64,000 nucleotides of DNA from Bacteroidales bacterium (GTDB taxonomy: Bacteria > Bacteroidota > Bacteroidia > Bacteroidales > F082), in NCBI GenBank assembly GCA_028704385.1, contig JAQVLA010000002.1, positions 236,443-300,442 on the forward strand, written 5' to 3'. Below are positions 1-7,466 of this stretch, one piece after another. Position 1 is the stretch's first letter; each line of letters opens with the position of its first letter. A program made the position numbers and the translations under genes. Below the pieces are notes generated by a model, which made no database searches, was not told the origin of the DNA, and saw nothing but the letters and a program-made list of their open reading frames with translations.

Positions 1-37
1 TTGTTAATTGTAAGTGGTTCTAATCCGTTGGAACCTG

Positions 38-291
38 TTATGTTGCACCCCGAAAATATTGATTCCATGGTATTTGATTCTGTTTTTTTCGAAAAGATAT
101 TCTATCTGGATATGCGACGAACTCATCTTTATTATCTGCAGGATTGAATTTTACAGTTAATTCACCTAGTGTAATACGGTTTTTACCTTAGCAATTTCAC
201 TTTATACTGCTATTAGTTTTGCTTCATCAAAGCCTTCAATATAAGGTCAGGCGAAAGCAAAAACGCTAAACATAATTGTAAAAAACAGCAT
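38..291 (-). pseudogene. Possible decayed small secreted-protein gene
   Basis: Read on the minus strand from an ATG at 291, the frame gives a signal-peptide-like start (MLFFTIMFSVFAFA), then a stop, then protein-like text (PYIEGFDEAKLIAV), another stop, and after a frame change a clean stretch containing LGELTVKFNPADNKDEF that runs to a TAA at 38-40. Two stops and one frameshift in about 250 bases suggest a disabled gene. I do not recognise the family. The plus strand has an open frame from 1 to 147 over the same bases, which could instead be the tail of a gene entering from the left. Confidence is low. Confidence 0.25.
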
Positions 292-400
292 TCAAATGAC
301 TTTATTGCAGGTTTCGGCCACTAACCGACTTTTGTCTGTTATGGTTTGCGGAAGCCGAAAAGCATAAAGAGTAGGCATAGAAATTACATCCAAATGTATT
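148..400. other. Gene-poor stretch upstream of the barrel gene
   Basis: Together with 1-147 this makes about 400 bases without an intact gene. Apart from the possible decayed gene on the minus strand I see no hairpin terminator, RNA gene or exact TAnnTTTG promoter. The promoter of the barrel gene at 401 was not located. Confidence 0.4.
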
Positions 401-931
401 ATGAGAAAAGTTTTATTTGTATTAGCATTTGCCCTCATCGGGCTTAGCTACAGTGCTCAGGCACAGTTCGAAAAAGGTCAGGTTGATGCCAATATTGGTA
501 TCGGTCTGGGTGCCACTTTTGCCACAGGAACGCTGGATTTGCCACCCGTTTCGCTTGCACTCGATTTTGGTGTAAGTGATAACCTAAGTATTGGTGCTTA
601 TCTGGGCTATTCAGCATCAAAAGAGGATTTTTCAGGATTTGGTGCAAATTATTCCTGGAAATATACCTATATGATTGCTGGTGCCCGCGGAGCTTATCAT
701 TTTGATCTTGCTGATCAGCTTGATACTTATGCTGGTGTGATGTTGGGTTATAATATTGCCAGTGTAAAATATGATGGTCCGGGTGCGTCACCTGCATCTC
801 CAAAAGCAGGTGGTATAGCTTATGCAGGCTTTGCAGGTGCCAGGTATCATTTTGGCGACACCTTTGGTATTTATGCCGAACTGGGATACGGGATTGCCCT
901 GCTGAATGCAGGTCTGACGCTGAAGTTCTAA
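401..931 (+). CDS. Outer-membrane beta-barrel protein (OmpW/OMP_b-brl-like)
   Basis: This 176-residue protein begins with a typical signal peptide (MRKVLFVLAFALIGLSYSAQA, cleavage near residue 21). The rest alternates polar and aromatic/hydrophobic residues in short strands separated by glycine- and aspartate-rich turns, and the chain ends in a strand finishing with Phe (LTLKF). That is the usual C-terminal signature of small eight-stranded outer-membrane barrels. It should sit in the outer membrane; its substrate or role cannot be read from sequence. It stands alone, followed by a hairpin terminator, and the next genes face the other way. The long minus-strand frame inside it is a shadow. 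Confidence 0.75.
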   Translation: MRKVLFVLAFALIGLSYSAQAQFEKGQVDANIGIGLGATFATGTLDLPPVSLALDFGVSDNLSIGAYLGYSASKEDFSGFGANYSWKYTYMIAGARGAYHFDLADQLDTYAGVMLGYNIASVKYDGPGASPASPKAGGIAYAGFAGARYHFGDTFGIYAELGYGIALLNAGLTLKF

Positions 932-954
932 TCTTGAAGCTGTCGTATCTTTAG

Positions 955-993
955 AAAGTCTGATCTTGTTTGATTACAGGGTCAGGCTTTTTT
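955..993 (+). terminator. Hairpin terminator after the barrel gene
   Basis: AAAGTCTGATC (955-965) pairs with GGTCAGGCTTT (980-990) through 11 pairs including two G-T wobbles, and T residues follow. It lies just after the barrel stop and just before the crtZ stop on the other strand, so it may serve both. Confidence 0.6.
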
Positions 994-1443
994 AGTTTTA
1001 TACCATTCTTGTTGATAGTATTTCCATGGTGCGATCAAAAAACCATAATTATAATGTGCACGTGGCTTATGATGATCTAGGTGGGCTGTTATGGTTGCTC
1101 TCAGATAACGATTGCTTAATCTTTGGAAAAGCGGTAGGCGGCCATGCACAAAAACATCATGAAAAAGGAAGTAAGCCAGGCCATAAAGTGCAATTCCCAA
1201 CCCAAGGTAAAATTTCCAATCGAAGCCACCTTGAGTGCCGGATACGATTAACAGAAAACTGGGAATAGCAAAAATCACTGCAAAAAGATCGTTCCATTCA
1301 AACTTTCGGCCATCACGTATATGGTGGTCTTTGTGTAGTATCCACAAAAAACCATGCATCACATATTTGTGTGTAAACCAGGCTATAAACTCCATAAACA
1401 GGAAGGCGCCAAGTATCAATGCAGCAGCCAAAATCCAGCTCAT
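982..1443 (-). CDS. crtZ: Beta-carotene hydroxylase (CrtZ, fatty acid hydroxylase superfamily)
   Basis: A 153-residue integral membrane di-iron hydroxylase, expected to add 3-hydroxyl groups to beta-ionone rings and so make zeaxanthin-type xanthophylls. The histidine clusters of the family are visible: H25xxxxH30, H37xxHH41, H95xxxxH100 and H121xxHH125. Hydrophobic helices surround them. The length matches bacterial CrtZ. It is the last gene of the carotenoid operon: the idi stop and this ATG are separated by one base (TGATATG). No lycopene cyclase is visible in the window, so that step must be encoded elsewhere. Confidence 0.88.
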   Translation of the reverse strand: MSWILAAALILGAFLFMEFIAWFTHKYVMHGFLWILHKDHHIRDGRKFEWNDLFAVIFAIPSFLLIVSGTQGGFDWKFYLGLGIALYGLAYFLFHDVFVHGRLPLFQRLSNRYLRATITAHLDHHKPRAHYNYGFLIAPWKYYQQEWYKTKKA

Positions 1444-1444
1444 A

Positions 1445-1972
1445 TCATTTTGTTTTTAGGTTTTTCAGATGTGCATCCACTTCATCAAAAGCGATACGAA
1501 ACCAGGCAGTATAATTTTCGGGATGGTTTGTGATTTCTTTTCTTAGTTCGCTCATTGTTGCATATTTCCATCTGGCAACTTCTCTGTGATTAATCACAGG
1601 AAGCTCATCTGAATAACCTATAAAAACGTGATCCAACTCATGTTCTGTGAGTCCTTGTCCGACATCTGCCTTGTAAATAAACGAAAAGGCATGATTTATC
1701 TCACATTGCATTCCCATTTCTTCTTTTAATCTTCGGCTGGTTGCGGCTTCCAGACTTTCATTTTCACGCGGATGCGAACAGCAGGTGTTGGTCCATAATC
1801 CTGGAGTATGGTATTTAGACAAGGCCCTTTGCTGAAGCAATAACTCATTATTGCTGTTAAAAATAAAAATTGAAAAAGCGCGATGCAACACTCCTTTTTC
1901 GTGAGCTTCCATTTTTTCCATCAAACCCAGTGGCTCGTCTTTGGTGTTTACTAAAACAACTTGTTCTTCCAT
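1445..1972 (-). CDS. idi: Isopentenyl-diphosphate delta-isomerase, type I
   Basis: A Nudix-fold enzyme that interconverts isopentenyl and dimethylallyl diphosphate, priming carotenoid precursor synthesis. Diagnostic features are the TNTCCSHPRENES segment with the catalytic Cys and metal-binding His, the Nudix-like AATSRRLKEEMG helix, and the EHELDHVFIG segment with the metal-binding and catalytic Glu. I place the start at the ATG at 1972 (175 residues). The open frame extends to a TTG at 1978, but that codon overlaps the stop of the upstream gene (1975-1977). It lies third from the 5' side after crtB and an unknown gene, so pigment precursor supply is co-expressed with pigment synthesis. Confidence 0.92.
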   Translation of the reverse strand: MEEQVVLVNTKDEPLGLMEKMEAHEKGVLHRAFSIFIFNSNNELLLQQRALSKYHTPGLWTNTCCSHPRENESLEAATSRRLKEEMGMQCEINHAFSFIYKADVGQGLTEHELDHVFIGYSDELPVINHREVARWKYATMSELRKEITNHPENYTAWFRIAFDEVDAHLKNLKTK

Positions 1973-1974
1973 AA

Positions 1975-2499
1975 TCAATTATTTTCTGCATTTAACATTT
2001 TTTGCAGCAATGCAATTTGTTGGTCCGTGATTTGACTTGATTGTATCAAAAACCTGATGATGTTACCTCTTAACAAATCATCTTCAAATAAGGTTTGATC
2101 CTGAGTAAATTTATTCATTAAAAAGGCAAGATCCTTTTCAATATCATCATGATAACCCAAAAAAGCCGGCGCTCTGGATTGTATGCTAAACCTGATAAAT
2201 CTTATTTCCGAGTTGAGCGAATCCAATTTTAAAGCCAATTCTATCTTTTGTTTTCCCTGATTAAAACGTTTTAACTTGTTTAAAGGGAAAACGGCACAAC
2301 TGGCCGAACTAGCTTCGGCTGCACCTTCGTAAGCCAATAAAACAGCCGTCTTTTTTGTGTTTTGCTGCAATATTTCAAAAAGCTTTTCCGAAACGCATCC
2401 GGGTTGATCAAGCCTGAAATATAATTTTCTGGCTTCATTCAGTAGTTCGGGCTGTTCCGTTGGTAAAACTAAGAAAATAATTGCAAGAAAATGGATCAT
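1975..2499 (-). CDS. Unknown protein within the carotenoid operon
   Basis: A 174-residue protein with an N-terminal hydrophobic segment (MIHFLAIIFLVLP) that could be a short signal peptide, followed by a mostly helical, charged chain. Helical pairs such as LNEARKLYFRL and QGKQKIELALKLDSLNSE look TPR-like, but no confident motif is present. It starts one base after the crtB stop and ends three bases before the idi ATG, so it is very likely translated with the carotenoid genes. I do not recognise a function. Its position fixed between crtB and idi suggests a link to pigment synthesis or to the membrane where it happens, which is inference only. Confidence 0.7.
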   Translation of the reverse strand: MIHFLAIIFLVLPTEQPELLNEARKLYFRLDQPGCVSEKLFEILQQNTKKTAVLLAYEGAAEASSASCAVFPLNKLKRFNQGKQKIELALKLDSLNSEIRFIRFSIQSRAPAFLGYHDDIEKDLAFLMNKFTQDQTLFEDDLLRGNIIRFLIQSSQITDQQIALLQKMLNAENN

Positions 2500-2500
2500 T

Positions 2501-3340
2501 TTAAAGCAGGTTTAACCGGTAGCGTAGATATGAGCTTAACAACATGCCATATTTAACCGGATTTGGAACTCTGATTCGCTTATAACCAAGTAATTTATTT
2601 GATTGTATTCGTTTGATTTTCTTAAATAAATTGTGGTAATAAACGTAAGCCACATACACCCCATAACGCACACCAACCGGAAGTTTGCGAATGCCAGCCA
2701 AACCATCCTGAAAGTCTTTTTCGATGTCGGCTTCTATGTTTTCCTTTTCCTGTTGGCTAAAGTTATTTAGGTCGAGATTAGGGAAATAGGTGCGTCCCAG
2801 ATGAAGTTGGTCGGCATGTAAATCGCGTAAAAAATTGATTTTCTGAAAGGCCGAGCCCAAACGCATCGCTGGTATTTTTAATTCCTGATACATGCGTTCA
2901 TCGCCATAGGCAAAAACTCGCAAACACATTAACCCAACTACCTCAGCTGAGCCAAGAATATATTCCTCAAACAGCTGCTGGTCATACACCAATTCGTCAA
3001 GATCCATTTCCATGCTTTTCAAAAAACGATCGATGAGTACCCATTCAATTTTGTATTTATGAACCGTATCCTGAAAACTATGTAAAATGGGGTTCAAACT
3101 GATTTTGCGTTCAAGAGCCAGCACTGTATCTCTTCTGAATTCCTCGAGCAGACTTTTTTTGTCATATTCATGAAACGAATCAACAATTTCATCGGCCAGC
3201 CTCACAAAACCGTAAATGGCATAGATCGGATCGTGATACTTTCGATTAAAAAGTCTGATACCCAACGAAAAAGATGTACTGTAATTCCGGGTAGTAATTT
3301 TACTCGTTTTTCGTGAAATCTGATCGTAGATTGCTTTCAT
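2501..3340 (-). CDS. crtB: Phytoene synthase (squalene/phytoene synthase family)
   Basis: A 279-residue all-helical prenyl synthase that condenses two geranylgeranyl diphosphates head to head to give phytoene, the first committed step in carotenoid synthesis. Both Asp-rich metal-diphosphate motifs are visible: D50EIVD54 and R172DLHAD177. The segment AFQKINFLRDL and the LGRTYFP stretch that follows are characteristic of the family. The length is normal. It starts 15 bases after the crtI stop and is followed after one base by the unknown gene, so it sits in a compact operon. Its diphosphate substrate would come from the pathway fed by the idi product. Confidence 0.92.
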   Translation of the reverse strand: MKAIYDQISRKTSKITTRNYSTSFSLGIRLFNRKYHDPIYAIYGFVRLADEIVDSFHEYDKKSLLEEFRRDTVLALERKISLNPILHSFQDTVHKYKIEWVLIDRFLKSMEMDLDELVYDQQLFEEYILGSAEVVGLMCLRVFAYGDERMYQELKIPAMRLGSAFQKINFLRDLHADQLHLGRTYFPNLDLNNFSQQEKENIEADIEKDFQDGLAGIRKLPVGVRYGVYVAYVYYHNLFKKIKRIQSNKLLGYKRIRVPNPVKYGMLLSSYLRYRLNLL

Positions 3341-3355
3341 AATTTTGGGATTGTT

Positions 3356-4831
3356 TTATTGTTTTTGCTCCTTTTTCACAAGTTGTCCGGCAGCAACCTG
3401 ACCTGAAATGATAGCGGGAGGCACACCGGGCCCGGGAATAGTTAACTGGCCAACATACAACAAGTTATGAACGGCTTTGTTAAACATGGAAGGTTTAAGT
3501 ATGGCTGTTTGTCTCAAGGTGTTTGCCAGGCCATAGGCATTGCCTTTGTAAGCATGATAGTCATGGGTAAAATCCCTGTTCGAATACATGCGCTTGTAAC
3601 TAATATCTGCTTTGAAGTTTATATCGAGCGTATCTTCAATGCGCTGCACCGAAAAATCAAAATAATGATTTCTTACAGCGTCTGTATCCTGCAAGCCCGG
3701 GGCTACAGGTATTAAAATAAAGAGGTTTTCCTTGCCCGAAGGAGCTGTTGATAGATCGGTTTTTGAGGTACAGCTTAAATACACAGAGGGATTTTGGGGC
3801 CATTGGGCTTGTTCGTAAATCTGTTGGGCATGTTTTTCGAAATCTTTGTTGAAAATGAGCGTATGATGTTGCATATTATTCAGCTTTTTGTCGATGCCCA
3901 AAAAATAGATGAGCGAAGATGGCGACATGGTGCGCGACTGCCAATAGGCAGGTGAATAGTTGCGATATTTTTCGGGAAGTATTTTTTGTTCAATGTGGTG
4001 ATAATCTGCACTGGCTATCACATAATCAGCCTGATAGGTGCCTTTGTTAGTCACGACTGACTTGACTTTTTTATCCTTAAAATCAAAACGTTGTACTTCT
4101 TCATCAAAGCGAAAACACACACCTTGTTGTTCTGCCAGTTTTTGAAAACCCTCAACAACTTTATACATTCCTCCCTCAGGATACCAGGTGCCCAGCATCA
4201 TATCTCCATAATTCATCAAGCTGTATAGTGCGGGTGTTTTTTTTGCCGTCGCTCCCAAAAACAGAATTGGAAACTCAAGGATGCGCAATAGTTTTGGGTG
4301 GTTAAAATATTTTCGGATATAACTGTGAAAGGAGGTGAGAATATGCATGCGCAGGCTCGATCTGATAATTTCCCAATCAACAAATTCCAGTAAACTTTTT
4401 GAAGGTTTATAGACTAGTTTTTTGATGCCAATTTCATATTTAAAGGCAGCTTCTTCCAGAAACTTTTTAAGTTTATTGCCACTTCCGGTTTCAATGCTTT
4501 CGAAAAGTTGGTAAAGCATTTTTGGGTCGGCTGGTAAGTCAACCTTATCTCCGGGGCTAAAATAGATGGTGTAGGAAGGATCCAGTCGTATAAGTTTGTA
4601 ATAGTCAGAAACTTTTTTGCCAAAAAGCTCAAAATATCTTTCGAATACATCCGGCATCCAATACCAGCTTGGTCCCATGTCGAAAGTAAAGCCTGCCTCG
4701 CTGAACATCCTGGCTCTGCCTCCTGCCATATCGAGTTTTTCGATCACTTCCACTTCAAACCCGTCTCTGGCCAGCAGGGCAGCAGATGAAAGTCCTGAGA
4801 AACCAGCCCCAATGACTATTACTTTTTTCAT
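3356..4831 (-). CDS. crtI: Phytoene desaturase (CrtI-type)
   Basis: A 491-residue FAD-dependent desaturase/isomerase that converts phytoene stepwise to neurosporene or lycopene. The dinucleotide-binding motif VIVIGAGFSGLSSA lies at residues 4-17 and is followed by the acidic strand end VEVIEK. The C-terminal signature LLYVGQLTIPGPGVPPAIISG is typical of CrtI-like enzymes, and the length is standard. It is the first gene of the carotenoid operon. No convincing TAnnTTTG box was found on the minus strand in the 200 bases upstream; the nearest candidate, at 4867-4874, differs from consensus in its first base pair. Related family members (for example CrtN-like or ketolase-like oxidoreductases) cannot be excluded, but the neighbours favour CrtI. 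Confidence 0.9.
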   Translation of the reverse strand: MKKVIVIGAGFSGLSSAALLARDGFEVEVIEKLDMAGGRARMFSEAGFTFDMGPSWYWMPDVFERYFELFGKKVSDYYKLIRLDPSYTIYFSPGDKVDLPADPKMLYQLFESIETGSGNKLKKFLEEAAFKYEIGIKKLVYKPSKSLLEFVDWEIIRSSLRMHILTSFHSYIRKYFNHPKLLRILEFPILFLGATAKKTPALYSLMNYGDMMLGTWYPEGGMYKVVEGFQKLAEQQGVCFRFDEEVQRFDFKDKKVKSVVTNKGTYQADYVIASADYHHIEQKILPEKYRNYSPAYWQSRTMSPSSLIYFLGIDKKLNNMQHHTLIFNKDFEKHAQQIYEQAQWPQNPSVYLSCTSKTDLSTAPSGKENLFILIPVAPGLQDTDAVRNHYFDFSVQRIEDTLDINFKADISYKRMYSNRDFTHDYHAYKGNAYGLANTLRQTAILKPSMFNKAVHNLLYVGQLTIPGPGVPPAIISGQVAAGQLVKKEQKQ

Positions 4832-4944
4832 GAGATAATGTTTAATGAAAAACTAAAAAAGTTAAACAAAAATGCTTTTGTTTTGTTCTAAACCAGGGAG
4901 AAAAATTTAAAATAATAACAAAGTAAATATAAGCTATTTTTTTC

Positions 4945-4975
4945 TTGTTTTTACAATTTCTCAATTGTATATTTG
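4945..4975 (+). promoter_or_regulatory. Bacteroidota-type promoter of the thioredoxin-like gene
   Basis: TTG at 4945-4947, 20 bases, then TATATTTG at 4968-4975, an exact TAnnTTTG. Transcription should begin near 4982, about 48 bases before the ATG at 5030. Confidence 0.65.
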
Positions 4976-5029
4976 TATTCTTTTCAACCCGGACCAAAGC
5001 TGTCTTCCTCCTCAATAATTTAGGGAAGC

Positions 5030-5554
5030 ATGAAGCATTTTATTACTTTACTAACAGGATTACTTGTAGTGGGGATTCTGATGGCACAAGAGAAGAGAAT
5101 TGATATGTCGGGCTTATTTCTGCGGGATGCAAACGGGAAGCAGCATGAAATCTCAGTTTTATTGAAATCGCACAAGATGAATTTACTTGTATTTTGGAAG
5201 CTTGATGACGGGAAATCGTGCACCATGCTGAATGAGCTACACGAAGCTGCCACAGAAACGCTTGAAGGAATGGATTTTCAATTAATAACGATCATCGAAA
5301 CGTCCGTATCATTAACACAGCTTGAGTATAATTATGTAAACGCCAATGCTTCGGAAGCTAAATGTTTTGCAGATGTAAATGGTGATTTACGTAGACATCT
5401 CGCAATTACCGAACTTCCTTATACCTTTTTATTTGATTCTGATTCCCACCTGATTTGTAGCCAGCGTGGTTATTGTGTAGATGCCGGCAACCAGCTTTGT
5501 GAAAAAGTACGATCCTGCCTCATAAAAATGGATCAGGCTGCTTTAAAACCTTAA
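5030..5554 (+). CDS. Secreted thioredoxin-like protein lacking the CxxC pair
   Basis: A 174-residue protein with a signal peptide (MKHFITLLTGLLVVGILMAQ) and a thioredoxin-like layout: a beta strand ending NLLVFW, a helix after it, and a cis-Pro-like ELPYTFLFD strand near residue 138. Where redox members read FWxxxCxxC, this one reads FWKLDDGKSC, so the first Cys is Asp60 and the second position is Ser63 with a lone Cys64 next to it. Several other Cys lie in the C-terminal part (LICSQRGYC, GNQLC, VRSC). It probably does not act as an ordinary dithiol oxidoreductase. The role is unknown; a periplasmic structural or thiol-sensing function would be a guess. It has its own promoter and lies upstream of the antiporter gene. 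Confidence 0.7.
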   Translation: MKHFITLLTGLLVVGILMAQEKRIDMSGLFLRDANGKQHEISVLLKSHKMNLLVFWKLDDGKSCTMLNELHEAATETLEGMDFQLITIIETSVSLTQLEYNYVNANASEAKCFADVNGDLRRHLAITELPYTFLFDSDSHLICSQRGYCVDAGNQLCEKVRSCLIKMDQAALKP

Positions 5555-5574
5555 GAGGTAGAAGGTTTTTCGTT

Positions 5575-5582
5575 TATATTTG
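5575..5582 (+). promoter_or_regulatory. Candidate -7 box for the antiporter gene
   Basis: TATATTTG, an exact TAnnTTTG, lies 66 bases before the ATG at 5649. No TTG was found at the usual spacing, so this is weaker than the other promoters. Confidence 0.4.
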
Positions 5583-5648
5583 CCTGCGAAAGACGTGAAT
5601 CCCGCCTCGCTGGATTTTGTCTGGATTATGAATTAATGCATAGCATTT

Positions 5649-7043
5649 ATGAATATAGCTGTTACAGTTGTTGGTGTTGGATTGTTGGTATTTCTGGCTC
5701 ATGTTTTTGCGGAAGTATTTAGTCGCAAACGTGTACCTGATGTTTTGTTATTAATTCTAATTGGATTGGTGATAGGACCTTTGTTGGGAATTGTATCACC
5801 GGATCACTTAGGATTAGTAGGGCCTGTTTTTACTACCATCACACTGGTTACCATACTTTTTGAAGGAGGAACAGAACTCAAATTTGATACACTAAGGAAC
5901 TCACTCAGAGGGACATCCCTTCTTACATTTCTCAACTTTTTTGCCACTTTGATAGTTGTAGGGTTGCTGTCATGGCTTTTTCTTAACATGGATCCCATAG
6001 TGGCTTTTATGCTGGGAGCCATAATTGGCGGGACTTCATCAGCGGTGGTTATTCCGCTTGTGAGACAATTAAATATTTCCGGCAACAGCCGCACCATCCT
6101 AATCCTCGAATCTGCCTTTAGCGATGTGCTTTGTATCGTTTTTGCACTGGCTTTTATCGAAGCAGCACAATTGGGCGAAATACAAGTAGGAACCACGATT
6201 GGGCAGATTTTGGCAAGTTTTATTCTGGCCTCTATCATGGGATTAATTGGTGCTTTTTTTTGGTCGGTGATTTTGCACAAGGTCAGAAATATTAAAAACT
6301 CCATTTTCACAACTCCAGCCTTTGTTTTCATCATATATGGTATTAGTGAAATACTGGGCTATAGTGGTGCAATCAGTGCCCTGGCATTTGGAATAGGACT
6401 GGCGAATACCGACCTTATTAAAAATACTGCATTAAGCTCGTATTTCACAAAAGAGCCGGATTCACTTAATGAAACGGAACGGATACTTTTTGGTGAAGCG
6501 GTATTTTTGTTAAAAACCTTTTTCTTTGTCTATATTGGAGTTTCAATGCAGCTTTCAGAATGGGTTCCCATCCTGATTGGTTTTGTTATTACCCTGGTAT
6601 TATTTGCCTTACGAATTCCTGTTGTGAGGGCATCAATGCCAATTTCTGACGCTAAACATACCAATCAGGACTTGATCTTTATGTCAACAATTGTTCCAAA
6701 AGGATTGGCAGCTGCGGTTTTGGCAACTATACCGATGCAACAGGGGATAGCAGGCAGTGAATTGATTAAAGACATTGTTTTTTCCGTGATTCTTTTCAGT
6801 ATTGTTTTTACTTCCGTATTAATTCCGGTGATCGAGAAATCTACGGGGATGCAGCGGTTTTACATGAATTCGCTCAACCTTAATTTATGGATGAGGGAAC
6901 GCATCCAGAAATACCAGCAAAAAAGAGCTGAGAAGAAAGCTGCCAAAACTGTTTCAACAAAGGTTGATTCAGCAATAGAATCGGTTGAAGAAAAGCATGA
7001 AGAGAATGCTGAAAAAAAAGATTCTGCAAATGAAGTTGTTTAG
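5649..7043 (+). CDS. Cation:proton antiporter (CPA/NhaP-like)
   Basis: A 464-residue membrane protein with about 12-13 hydrophobic helices. Early helices carry RVPDVLLLILIGLVIGP, typical of the CPA superfamily, and later ones carry the conserved ILFEGG and LESAFSDVLCIV segments; the acidic residue of the latter lies where these exchangers bind cation and proton. The last 60 residues are highly charged (Lys/Glu-rich) and cytoplasmic, without a recognisable RCK/TrkA domain. It should exchange Na+ or K+ for H+ across the inner membrane. Whether it prefers sodium or potassium cannot be read from sequence. It stands in a small plus-strand group between the thioredoxin-like gene and rpsO. Confidence 0.85.
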   Translation: MNIAVTVVGVGLLVFLAHVFAEVFSRKRVPDVLLLILIGLVIGPLLGIVSPDHLGLVGPVFTTITLVTILFEGGTELKFDTLRNSLRGTSLLTFLNFFATLIVVGLLSWLFLNMDPIVAFMLGAIIGGTSSAVVIPLVRQLNISGNSRTILILESAFSDVLCIVFALAFIEAAQLGEIQVGTTIGQILASFILASIMGLIGAFFWSVILHKVRNIKNSIFTTPAFVFIIYGISEILGYSGAISALAFGIGLANTDLIKNTALSSYFTKEPDSLNETERILFGEAVFLLKTFFFVYIGVSMQLSEWVPILIGFVITLVLFALRIPVVRASMPISDAKHTNQDLIFMSTIVPKGLAAAVLATIPMQQGIAGSELIKDIVFSVILFSIVFTSVLIPVIEKSTGMQRFYMNSLNLNLWMRERIQKYQQKRAEKKAAKTVSTKVDSAIESVEEKHEENAEKKDSANEVV

Positions 7044-7066
7044 TTCTAAAAATAGTTTTATTTTTG
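7036..7066 (+). promoter_or_regulatory. Promoter of rpsO
   Basis: TTG at 7036-7038, 20 bases, then TATTTTTG at 7059-7066. The TTG overlaps the end of the antiporter gene. Transcription should start near 7073, about 24 bases before the rpsO ATG at 7097; this excludes the longer frame that begins at 7064. Confidence 0.7.
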
Positions 7067-7096
7067 CAGCCCAAAAAAAATCGAAAAGAAGTAGCT

Positions 7097-7366
7097 ATGT
7101 ATTTAACAGCTGAAAAGAAGACAGAAATTTTTAACGAGTACGGTAGCAAGGCTGCTGATACTGGTTCTGCAGAGGGTCAGATTGCTTTGTTTACCTTCCG
7201 TATCAAGCATCTTACCGAGCACATGAAAGGAAATAATAAGGATCTGGCAACGATGCGTTCACTCGTTCGTATGGTAGGTAAAAGAAGGAAGCTGCTCGAT
7301 TATTTAAAGAAAAAAGATATTGAAAGATACCGTGAAATAATCAAAAAGCTGGGTATCAGAAAATAA
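7097..7366 (+). CDS. rpsO: 30S ribosomal protein S15
   Basis: S15 binds 16S rRNA helices 20-22 and nucleates the platform of the small subunit. From the ATG at 7097 the protein is 89 residues, the exact family length, beginning MYLTAEKKTEIF and containing the conserved DTGSAEGQIALFTFRI, HMKGNNKD and RKLLDYLKKKD segments. The open frame extends back to 7064, but the added 11 residues are not family-like and would start inside the -7 box. It is followed by a strong terminator and then pnp, the widely conserved rpsO-pnp order. Confidence 0.97.
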   Translation: MYLTAEKKTEIFNEYGSKAADTGSAEGQIALFTFRIKHLTEHMKGNNKDLATMRSLVRMVGKRRKLLDYLKKKDIERYREIIKKLGIRK

Positions 7367-7391
7367 TCCTGATCCTGTTGAAGGTCCGAAG

Positions 7392-7420
7392 AAAGGCAAT
7401 TTACTTGATTGCCTTTTTTT
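7392..7420 (+). terminator. Terminator between rpsO and pnp
   Basis: AAAGGCAAT (7392-7400) pairs perfectly with ATTGCCTTT (7408-7416) around a 7-base loop, and more T residues follow. It should end most rpsO transcripts; pnp may be expressed by read-through or from a promoter I could not identify. Confidence 0.8.
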
Positions 7421-7466
7421 GTATTTAAACAGGCTTCACCAATACGATTACAATTAAAGTTAATAT

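Noticed and set aside
1..147. Plus-strand open frame entering from the left edge
   Set aside because: It could be the tail of a gene, but the minus strand over the same bases reads more like protein; neither is certain, so only the minus-strand candidate is listed.
444..803. Minus-strand open frame of 119 codons inside the barrel gene
   Set aside because: It is antisense to a clear coding region with signal peptide and barrel pattern, and is rich in His and Gln as expected of a shadow frame.
4832..5029. Promoter of the carotenoid operon
   Set aside because: Only near-matches to TAnnTTTG occur on the minus strand (for example 4867-4874) and none has a TTG at the proper distance, so no promoter was listed.
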